Part shown: positions 34,112-41,264 of the stretch, in pieces
How positions within the stretch are numbered: the first letter of the stretch is position 1
Layout: each line of letters opens with the position of its first letter
Origin: M3007 sp031373665
GTDB lineage: Bacteria > Bacteroidota > Bacteroidia > Chitinophagales > Saprospiraceae
DNA: 64,000 nt
NCBI GenBank assembly: GCA_031373665.1
Contig: JANMMZ010000020.1
Span: 22,618 to 86,617 of the forward strand
Direction: 5' to 3'
Position numbers and translations under genes: made by a program
Notes under the pieces: model-generated
Database searches by the model: none
Seen by the model: only the letters and a program-made list of their open reading frames with translations
What the model was told of the DNA's origin: nothing

Positions 34112-34143
34112 CGGACAAAATAGATGATTGTTTATACCTTTGC
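34112..34143 (+). promoter_or_regulatory. Promoter (-33 and -7) of the YgjP-MoxR-TlpA-GGGPS operon
   Basis: TTG at 34112 and TACCTTTGC at 34135 are 20 bases apart, a good Bacteroidota spacing. The first gene starts about 38 bases downstream, which supports the ATG at 34181. Confidence 0.65.
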
Positions 34144-34180
34144 CCTCCATCAGTGCTTCGTTTCGTTTGCCTTTTTCACA

Positions 34181-34939
34181 ATGTTTAAAAAATTATTGAC
34201 TCAAAGAAGCAGATCCATCCTTACGGTGCAAGGAGTGGATATTCCCTTGACCATTGTATCAGAACCAAGGGGGGGATGGCGGTTTTCATTCATCAAAAAT
34301 GGGGTCTCTATGCGAATCCCTGCTCAAGCCACCCAAGCCGAATTTGAGATGCATCAAAAGCGGCTGATGGATTGGGTAGAAAGCGTTTTTGAGAAACAAC
34401 CAGACTTGCGCCGCAGTTTCTTGCCCTCACAATCAGGCACCGGCGATGTCTTGGAAGTGAATGGAAGGCAGTATTTATTGAATATCACCTATGAAGCCCA
34501 GAAAGTAGCCAGTGCTAGACTTCGGGAAGGGACAATTTTCGTACACATGAGTTCGTTGTACACCCCAGAACAGCAAAAAAGAGCATTGAAGACCCTCATT
34601 TCTAGGATTGTTGGTCAAGATTTTACGCCCGAAATACACCGACGGGTACTGGATTGGAATGACCGCACTTTTAAGCGACCCATCACTGGAATCCATTTGA
34701 AATACAACCATTCTAATTGGGGCAGTTGTTCCAGTGCAGGCAATGTAAACCTATCTACCAAACTACTGTTAACCCCAACATCCATTCAAGATTATGTGAT
34801 CTTGCACGAGTTGGCTCATCTGATAGAAATGAATCATTCACCACGATTTTGGGCCTTAGTAGCGCAGCACATGCCTGACTATAAGGCTCGAAAAAAATGG
34901 CTACGAGAACACCAATCAAAATTTGACTTTTTCGTTTAA
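34181..34939 (+). CDS. YgjP-type zinc metallopeptidase (M48-like, DUF45)
   Basis: The 252-residue product has the family pattern: a beta-rich N-terminus (ILTVQGVDIPLTIV), the SNWGSCSS motif (about 178-185) and the zinc motif HELAH (His209, Glu210, His213) with a further His in NHSPRFW (219). YgjP proteins are predicted cytoplasmic metallopeptidases with little known physiology. The start MFKKLL lies just after the promoter; an upstream ATG would overlap the -7 box. moxR begins four bases after the stop, so the two are cotranscribed. Confidence 0.88.
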   Translation: MFKKLLTQRSRSILTVQGVDIPLTIVSEPRGGWRFSFIKNGVSMRIPAQATQAEFEMHQKRLMDWVESVFEKQPDLRRSFLPSQSGTGDVLEVNGRQYLLNITYEAQKVASARLREGTIFVHMSSLYTPEQQKRALKTLISRIVGQDFTPEIHRRVLDWNDRTFKRPITGIHLKYNHSNWGSCSSAGNVNLSTKLLLTPTSIQDYVILHELAHLIEMNHSPRFWALVAQHMPDYKARKKWLREHQSKFDFFV

Positions 34940-34943
34940 TTAC

Positions 34944-35939
34944 ATGCAAAATTATATTGACATTCACGCGCTCAACGAGCGAATCCATCAAGAAAGTGCC
35001 TTCATTGAACACCTGAAAACCGAGACCGCCAAGGTAATCGTAGGGCAGGAATACATGATAGAGCGACTCTTGATAGGGCTCTTAACCAAGGGGCATATTC
35101 TGCTAGAAGGCATGCCTGGATTGGCCAAAACATTGGCGATCAAAACATTGGCTCAGGCCGTAGATGCTCGATTTAGCCGCATCCAATTTACGCCCGATTT
35201 GCTACCGGCCGATGTGATTGGTACGATGATTTACAACCCTTCCAAATCAGAGTTTACGGTACGCAAGGGCCCTATTTTTGCCAATTTTGTACTGGCAGAT
35301 GAAATCAATCGAGCCCCAGCAAAAGTGCAAAGTGCCTTATTAGAAGCCATGCAAGAGCGTCAGGTGACCATAGGTACGGAATCATTTCATTTGGAAGAAC
35401 CATTTTTGGTGTTGGCTACTCAAAACCCCATTGAGCAAGAAGGCACCTACCCTTTGCCCGAAGCGCAAATGGATCGTTTTTTATTGAAAGTAAAAATTGG
35501 TTACCCAACCAAAGAAGAAGAACTGGAGATCATGCGCCGCAACCTGCGTGGCGAACAGCCTAATATCCATAAAGTGGTATCACCAGCTGCCTTGCTCCGA
35601 GCCAGAGAGGTGATGCACGGCATTTATATGGATGAAAAAATAGAACGTTACATCCTAGATTTGGTACACGCCACGAGGGAGCCTGCCGCCTTTGGAATGG
35701 CCGACTACACACCATTGATCCAATATGGGGCATCGCCTCGGGCTAGTATCGCTTTGGCTCAGGCCTCCAGAGCAGTCGCATTTTTGAGGCATCGGGGCTA
35801 TGTGATCCCAGAAGATGTGCGGGCTATTGCCGCCGATGTGTTGCGCCATAGGATTGGTATCACGTATGAAGCGGAAGCAGAAAACATCAGTCAAGAAGAT
35901 ATTATTGAGAAAATATTAAATGCAGTAGAGGTTCCTTAG
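34944..35939 (+). CDS. MoxR-family AAA+ ATPase
   Basis: 331 residues with Walker A EGMPGLAKT (55-63), the MoxR motifs RIQFTPDLLPADVIG and GPIFANFVLADEINRAPAKVQSALLEAMQE (Walker B LADEINRA), sensor ATQNPIEQEGTYPLPEAQMDRF, and the C-terminal lid (YGASPRASIAL). MoxR ATPases act as chaperones that mature or remodel partner complexes, often metal- or VWA-domain proteins encoded next door. Here the usual DUF58 and VWA partners are absent; the neighbours are a YgjP peptidase and a TlpA-like protein. The stop lies in a 13-bp palindrome. Confidence 0.94.
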   Translation: MQNYIDIHALNERIHQESAFIEHLKTETAKVIVGQEYMIERLLIGLLTKGHILLEGMPGLAKTLAIKTLAQAVDARFSRIQFTPDLLPADVIGTMIYNPSKSEFTVRKGPIFANFVLADEINRAPAKVQSALLEAMQERQVTIGTESFHLEEPFLVLATQNPIEQEGTYPLPEAQMDRFLLKVKIGYPTKEEELEIMRRNLRGEQPNIHKVVSPAALLRAREVMHGIYMDEKIERYILDLVHATREPAAFGMADYTPLIQYGASPRASIALAQASRAVAFLRHRGYVIPEDVRAIAADVLRHRIGITYEAEAENISQEDIIEKILNAVEVP

Positions 35940-35943
35940 GAAC
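35931..35943. repeat. 13-bp palindrome GTTCCTTAGGAAC at the moxR stop codon
   Basis: The palindrome supplies the last codons (Val-Pro) and the TAG stop. The same 13-mer supplies the identical Val-Pro-stop end of the unknown secreted protein at 6096-6108. Confidence 0.5.
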
Positions 35944-35989
35944 GTTACTTTTATCCCAAATGGGGTCTATAATTGAAGCACATAATTCA

Positions 35990-37414
35990 ATGAAAAAAAT
36001 ATTTTTTATAGCATTCTTTGCCATCTGGATTTCCCAACTAGCTCAAGCCGCCCTGATCACGGGGGTAATGAATAGTGCCTTGACGGGAGACAAAATAGAG
36101 GTGTTTGTCCCACATTATTACCTAGATGGCAAAAGCAGCACGTACTCCAATTTTGTGGAGACGGATGGCCGCTTTAAGATACAGGTCGTTGTACCCGAAC
36201 CACAGGTAGTATTCATCACCTACAATGAATCAAAACTGCCCATTTTTTTGTCGAACACCGATACGTTGACCATTCAAACCAATGCATTTCAATTCCCTTT
36301 GGTGGTCAATTTTGGTGGCAAGGCTGGGGCAAACAATACCTTGTTGACGAAATATTTGAATGAGAACCCTTCGGATTATAATGAATTTAATAATATTCGA
36401 TATAAAATAGGCCAATATTGGGCTAATGTAGAAGCCCCTATGAATAGTCGAATGGAAGAACTTGACCCCGAAGGTTTTAAAGCGTACTTGGATACGCGGA
36501 AAGTGGCAGGTTTTGCATTGATGGACGAATTTTTGGCCCAACACCCAAGACTTTTATCTCCAGATTTTAAAGAGTGGCTGGCCTCCGAAGTCATTTTCAA
36601 CTGGGCTTATCACCTATTGTTTTATGGCCATGTGTATGGTGGTCGCTATATGGTGCAGCCAGAATTTTTCGATTTTTTATACGAAGCACCTGTCAATGCC
36701 AATACCCTTGGAAGTGATTGGTACAGGCAATTTTTGATGGCTTCCACGGCCCGTAAAATGGCCAAAAAAGAACCCTTAGACCAGTTTTGGGGCAATGCCT
36801 ATCAATATGCTGGTGAGATCTTGGATGGTAAGCCTTTGGCTTTCTTGCGCTCTGAAATTATTTTGGTTGCTTTTTCGAGAGACCGATTCAAAGAGATATC
36901 GCCTTTATACCGCGATTTTTTGGAAAAAAATACTTATACCGATTACGATACAAAAGTGGAGGATTTGTACCAGAAAATGGTACGTACTTCGTTTGGAAGT
37001 GGTGCCCCCGATTTCTTTACCAATACCCTCGAAGGCAAAAGTCTATCGCTGTCGAGCCTGCGAGGCAAAGTGGTTTATGTCAATTTCTGGGCTACTTGGT
37101 GCGGATCGTGTCTGCGCAAGATGGAGTTTTTTGATGAATTTTCAAATGAACTCAAGGAATATGGGGTTGAAATTGTTAATATTTCAACCGACGAAAACCG
37201 CGATTCTTGGAAAAACGTATTGGCAGAAAGAGGATTTAAAGGCTATCATGTCCTATCTTCTACAGGGGTGGGAACCAATATTGCCACTACTTTTGGGGTA
37301 GAAGCTGTACCTCAATATTTTATTATCCGCCGAGATGGCACTTTTGCCGACAAAGCAGGATCCAACCAGCCCAATGACATTCGCGAAAAACTATTGGAGG
37401 TAGCCAAACGATGA
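35990..37414 (+). CDS. TlpA-like periplasmic thioredoxin-fold protein
   Basis: The start MKKIFFIAFFAIW gives a signal peptide (cleavage near AQAA); it is 50 bases after moxR. Of 474 residues, about 20-110 resemble the DUF4369-like beta domain common before Bacteroidota thioredoxins, 110-335 are helical, and 337-474 form the TlpA/redoxin domain. The active site is WATWCGSC (Cys371, Cys374), with a cis-Pro in VEAVPQYFI. It probably reduces or isomerises disulphides in exported proteins. Its last four bases (ATGA) overlap the start of the GGGP synthase gene, a sign of translational coupling. Confidence 0.9.
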   Translation: MKKIFFIAFFAIWISQLAQAALITGVMNSALTGDKIEVFVPHYYLDGKSSTYSNFVETDGRFKIQVVVPEPQVVFITYNESKLPIFLSNTDTLTIQTNAFQFPLVVNFGGKAGANNTLLTKYLNENPSDYNEFNNIRYKIGQYWANVEAPMNSRMEELDPEGFKAYLDTRKVAGFALMDEFLAQHPRLLSPDFKEWLASEVIFNWAYHLLFYGHVYGGRYMVQPEFFDFLYEAPVNANTLGSDWYRQFLMASTARKMAKKEPLDQFWGNAYQYAGEILDGKPLAFLRSEIILVAFSRDRFKEISPLYRDFLEKNTYTDYDTKVEDLYQKMVRTSFGSGAPDFFTNTLEGKSLSLSSLRGKVVYVNFWATWCGSCLRKMEFFDEFSNELKEYGVEIVNISTDENRDSWKNVLAERGFKGYHVLSSTGVGTNIATTFGVEAVPQYFIIRRDGTFADKAGSNQPNDIREKLLEVAKR

Positions 37415-38145
37415 CCCATCATATCTACAACGACTTGGTCGCTGCCAAACAAGCTGGCAAGAAAAAAATTGCCGTGTTACTTGACCCAGACAAACTTCGC
37501 CTAAAACAACTAGAAGCCACCCTCGAAATCGCCCAAACGGCAGGCGTGGATTATTTTTTCATCGGTGGGAGTCTCGTGGTCAACAATATGCTAGACCAAT
37601 TGCTGGAGCGTATCCGCGAATATTGCAGCATCCCAATGCTGTTGTTTCCTGGCAATTCTTTTCAATTGAGTTACCGCGCCGATGCCTTGCTCTTTCTTTC
37701 GCTCATCAGTGGCCGCAATGCGGAGTTACTGATCGGTCAACACGTTATTTCCGCGCCTTTCTTAAAAATGTCGCCCTTGGAGATCATTTCCACAGGCTAT
37801 ATGCTCATTGATGGTGGCGTGACTACCTCTGTGCAATACATGTCAAACACGTCACCTATACCTGCCAACAAGGCCGATATTGCGGTTTGCACTGCCCTTG
37901 CAGGCGAGATGCTAGGGCTTAAAATGATCTACCTAGAAGCAGGATCTGGTGCGAAAAACCCTGTGCCAGCCCCTATGATAGAGGCCGTCAGTGGTGCTAT
38001 TTCTGTACCTCTTATTGTAGGTGGAGGCATCCGTACGCCCGAAGCAGCCAAGGCAGCCTTCTTGGCTGGAGCCGATCTGATTGTAGTTGGCAATGCCATC
38101 GAGCAGGATCCTAGTTTGATATTGGCTCTTGGAGCGTGTCGGTAG
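37411..38145 (+). CDS. Geranylgeranylglyceryl-phosphate synthase family protein (PcrB/GGGPS)
   Basis: A 244-residue TIM barrel with the family motifs: LLDPDKL near the N-terminus, FIGGSLV, LFPGNSFQLS, YLEAGSGAKNPV and the C-terminal phosphate-binding VGGGIRTPEAA plus VGNAIEQDP. The enzyme joins a prenyl diphosphate to sn-glycerol-1-phosphate, forming an archaeal-type ether lipid precursor; activity is known for some Bacteroidota members of this family. No glycerol-1-phosphate dehydrogenase is in the window. It overlaps the TlpA-like gene by four bases and ends the operon. Confidence 0.92.
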   Translation: MTHHIYNDLVAAKQAGKKKIAVLLDPDKLRLKQLEATLEIAQTAGVDYFFIGGSLVVNNMLDQLLERIREYCSIPMLLFPGNSFQLSYRADALLFLSLISGRNAELLIGQHVISAPFLKMSPLEIISTGYMLIDGGVTTSVQYMSNTSPIPANKADIAVCTALAGEMLGLKMIYLEAGSGAKNPVPAPMIEAVSGAISVPLIVGGGIRTPEAAKAAFLAGADLIVVGNAIEQDPSLILALGACR

Positions 38146-38215
38146 TACCCATTCCTAAACTTTTCGTATCTTTTTTGAAATTCGATGTATCTTCGTGTTC
38201 AAAATAAATACAACC

Positions 38216-39730
38216 ATGCCGCAGAACAATAAAGTATTACTCTATAACCCACGCAGTGCTAAGTGGAAGCATCGAGTTCCCAATAGTATTTTGCAAGTAG
38301 CTGCTTCTATTTATGGCAAGTACGATCTTGTGATTGTGGATGGCAATTTAGAGTCTGATCCATTGGCTAAAATAGAACAGTATCTGGACACTGGCGAATT
38401 TCGATATGTAGGTTGCAGCGTCATGCCTGGGCCTCAGTTGCGAGAGGTTGTACCTATTGTAAAATCTATCCGTACTAAATATCCCAACTTGATCCATATC
38501 TGGGGCGGGTATTTTGCAAGCAACCAGCATAAGGTGGTCTTAGAGAGCGGCTACGTTGATTTTGTGATCTATGGCCCTGGTGATTTGGCATTCCCCGCCC
38601 TTTTAGACGCTTTAGAGCGCAAAATGCCTTACGAATTTATTCCGAATGTAATTTGGAAAATGGCCGAAGGCGATATCATCAAGAACACCAAAGAATCTCT
38701 CTTGGATCAAGATGCATTACCCCAATTGCCATACGATTTCTTGAGTCAATTTTATCCCTTGGAGCGTTATCTCTGCAAAACATTTCTTGGAAATCGTACC
38801 CTCGCTTACCACAGTAGCATGGGTTGTCCGTTTAAATGTTCTTTTTGTGCAATAGTGCCCATTTTTGAAGCCCGCTGGCGCGGAAAATCTGCTGAAAATA
38901 TTTTCAACGACGTTCAGTATGTCAAACGCACTTGGGGGGCAGACAGTATTGAATTTCATGACAATAATTTTTTTGTAAGCGAAAAACGCACCGTCGAATT
39001 TTCAAAAATGATGCTGCACGAAAACATGAGTTGGTGGGGGGAAGGCCGCATTGATACCGTAGATCAATACTCTGATGAAAGCATTGCTTTGATGCGGCGT
39101 GCAGGTTGCAAAATGATTTTTTTTGGTGCTGAAACGGGCAATGATAATTTGCTCAAGCAAATGGACAAGGGAGGCAAACAAACTGGGGAACAAATCAAAC
39201 GCTTTGCTGCTCGTATGAAGCAACACGACATCATACCAGAGTATTCTTTTGTGCTGGGTATGCCAGCCGATACACCCGAACTCGTTTGGGAGCAAATAGA
39301 ATCAGATATTGCCTTTATTAGAACCGTCAAAGAGATCAATCCTGATACAGAGATCATTATATATGTGTATTCGCCTGTACCCACGGAGGGATCAGACTTG
39401 TATGAGCGCATTACCAAAGCAGGTTTTAAATTTCCAGCCACTTTAGACGATTGGCTTTCTCCTCAGTGGGAATCATTTGACCTGCGCCGCAATCCGCTCA
39501 CTCCTTGGCTTACCTCGGCCATGGTGCGCCGTATCCAAGACTTTGAGACGGTACTCAATGCTCGTTACCCCACCATATCTGATACCAAATTGAGCCAATT
39601 GCAACGCCGTGTCATCCAACAAGTAGCAGGGGTGCGCTACCGAACTGGTATTTTTAAATTTCCTTACGAAATAAAGGCTTTACAAAAATTTTGGCTGAAT
39701 TATAGACAGCCAGAATGGGAGGGCATGTAA
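38216..39730 (+). CDS. B12-binding-domain radical SAM protein
   Basis: I chose MPQNNKVLLYNPRS as start because the family begins directly with this strand. Of 504 residues, about 1-150 form a B12-binding-like Rossmann domain (but no DxHxxG cobalamin-ligand motif). The radical SAM core carries GCPFKCSFC, with iron-sulphur cysteines 204, 208 and 211, and FFGAETGNDNLL. The C-terminus (400-504) is helical. Members of this architecture modify lipids, cofactors or antibiotics; the substrate is unknown. It lies 70 bases after the GGGPS operon and could be connected to lipid chemistry (inference). Confidence 0.87.
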   Translation: MPQNNKVLLYNPRSAKWKHRVPNSILQVAASIYGKYDLVIVDGNLESDPLAKIEQYLDTGEFRYVGCSVMPGPQLREVVPIVKSIRTKYPNLIHIWGGYFASNQHKVVLESGYVDFVIYGPGDLAFPALLDALERKMPYEFIPNVIWKMAEGDIIKNTKESLLDQDALPQLPYDFLSQFYPLERYLCKTFLGNRTLAYHSSMGCPFKCSFCAIVPIFEARWRGKSAENIFNDVQYVKRTWGADSIEFHDNNFFVSEKRTVEFSKMMLHENMSWWGEGRIDTVDQYSDESIALMRRAGCKMIFFGAETGNDNLLKQMDKGGKQTGEQIKRFAARMKQHDIIPEYSFVLGMPADTPELVWEQIESDIAFIRTVKEINPDTEIIIYVYSPVPTEGSDLYERITKAGFKFPATLDDWLSPQWESFDLRRNPLTPWLTSAMVRRIQDFETVLNARYPTISDTKLSQLQRRVIQQVAGVRYRTGIFKFPYEIKALQKFWLNYRQPEWEGM

Positions 39731-39770
39731 AGAACGGTGCAGCAATCAATTGTCAAAAGAACAATGTAAT

Positions 39771-39792
39771 TAAGTAGCGGTGAAAAAAATGC
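39771..39792 (+). repeat. Stop-codon-motif-like sequence before a gene, copy 4
   Basis: TAAGTAGCGGTGAAAAAAAT. Unlike the other copies it lies at the start of the next gene and contains its possible GTG and ATG start codons. Confidence 0.35.
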
Positions 39793-41141
39793 AAGAAAAT
39801 CAACTCAATGACCAGAGGCCGGAATGGCTCAAAAATATGGCCGAAAAAACGTGGAACTTAGAGATGATTATCTCAGGTGCTGCCATTTATTTGACCTCCT
39901 TTTTACCGGATCTGGTGGATCAATCGCTTTATTATTTTTTAGATAACATCCAAGTAGATCAAGATCCAAATAAAGCATCTTTACCCATTTTGGCTTATAG
40001 TTTTATGAAAATGGTGGCATTATTGCTACCTTTTTCATTCATAATACACTTCATCATGCGAGCATTTTGGGCCAGTATGGTTGGCCTACACACTGTTTAT
40101 CCCGAAGGTATCCGATTTCAGCACATACCAGGCTATAGTGACTTTATGAAAGAAGTCATGGAGGAAGATTTCGGCAAACTCTCTGATTTTATAGGCCGAT
40201 TGGACAAATGGTGCAACCAAGTGTTTGCCATTGCATTTTCAGTGGTATTACTTGGTGCTGGCATCAGCACGGTGTATATGATTATCTTTTTTTTTAATAA
40301 ATTATTGCCGCTTTTCCTACCAGCAGACATCATTGAAATCGTCGTTAAAATCATTAATTCTTTAATGGTTTTAGTGGCTATCACTTTGATGGCTTGTCAA
40401 TATGCAATTAAAAATTTAGATCGGGAAAAGTACCCCCAATGGTCAAAAATGCTCATCAAGTTTATTAGGGTTGTCCCTGCAACACTGTTGCCCTTTTTCT
40501 ATCGCCCCAGTTCTTATTTGACCTTCACGTTTTCCTCTAATATGAGTAAACGCCGGTTTTACTCCATCATGGGTATTTTTTCAGTCATTATCTTTACTGT
40601 TTTTACCGTTATTTTATTGAGTACTATGTCCGAAATCAGAGGATCTAGGATGTTTTCTTTTCAAAATTTTTTTGGGAAAAATAAGAACCAATACACATTA
40701 ATTGCATCGCAGTATGATGATACCCGGCTAGAAAATGCTCGAATATCAGGGATCTCCATTCCCTCCGAAATCGTAGAAGGCTCCTTTTTAAAGATATTTG
40801 TAGCCTATCCGAAATATTTGGATCAAACACTAACACTGCATTGTACTGAACCAGATTTTCCAGATAGTATAGCAAAAAGTCGCCGAAGGGTAATGGCAGA
40901 TAGTCTCCGCGCCGATTGTATATCACAAAATCTACAACTGCGCATCAATGATTCCTTATACCGAAAAACAGACTGGCTTTTTCATCGCCACAATGCAGGT
41001 GGACACCTCGGGTTGGTTACTTTTGTGCCGACCCAAGGCTTTAAAACAGGCAAGAATCAATTATCTGTCTCCTTGCCTTCGGCCATTACTACTGATTCAT
41101 TGATTTCGCTGGGGGCTTTGCCTTTTTGGTTTGGTGGATAG
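39789..41141 (+). CDS. Multi-pass membrane protein of unknown function
   Basis: About 450 residues. I prefer the ATG of MQENQLNDQ over a GTG three codons earlier, since the GTG sits in the repeat-like sequence. There are membrane helices near 25-45, 70-95, 150-175, 190-215 and 270-290. These are followed by an exported domain (about 300-450) with beta character (YDDTRLENARISGISIPSEIV, HLGLVTFVPTQGF) and a Phe-rich end. No named domain was recognised. It ends toward a strong bidirectional hairpin. Confidence 0.7.
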   Translation: MQENQLNDQRPEWLKNMAEKTWNLEMIISGAAIYLTSFLPDLVDQSLYYFLDNIQVDQDPNKASLPILAYSFMKMVALLLPFSFIIHFIMRAFWASMVGLHTVYPEGIRFQHIPGYSDFMKEVMEEDFGKLSDFIGRLDKWCNQVFAIAFSVVLLGAGISTVYMIIFFFNKLLPLFLPADIIEIVVKIINSLMVLVAITLMACQYAIKNLDREKYPQWSKMLIKFIRVVPATLLPFFYRPSSYLTFTFSSNMSKRRFYSIMGIFSVIIFTVFTVILLSTMSEIRGSRMFSFQNFFGKNKNQYTLIASQYDDTRLENARISGISIPSEIVEGSFLKIFVAYPKYLDQTLTLHCTEPDFPDSIAKSRRRVMADSLRADCISQNLQLRINDSLYRKTDWLFHRHNAGGHLGLVTFVPTQGFKTGKNQLSVSLPSAITTDSLISLGALPFWFGG

Positions 41142-41156
41142 CTGTTGAACAAAAAA

Positions 41157-41202
41157 AGACCGCGAGATAGGCATACTCCATTCGTATGCCTATTCGCGGT
41201 CT
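41157..41202. terminator. Bidirectional intrinsic terminator
   Basis: AGACCGCGAGATAGGCATAC pairs with GTATGCCTATTCGCGGTCT around a 7-base loop, with A7 before and a T run after. It separates the membrane protein gene from the convergent T9SS gene. Confidence 0.85.
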
Positions 41203-41264
41203 CTTTAATTAAACCTAAGTGTTACTAATTTCTAAACTCTTTATTCTATACAACGCGGAAGTGA

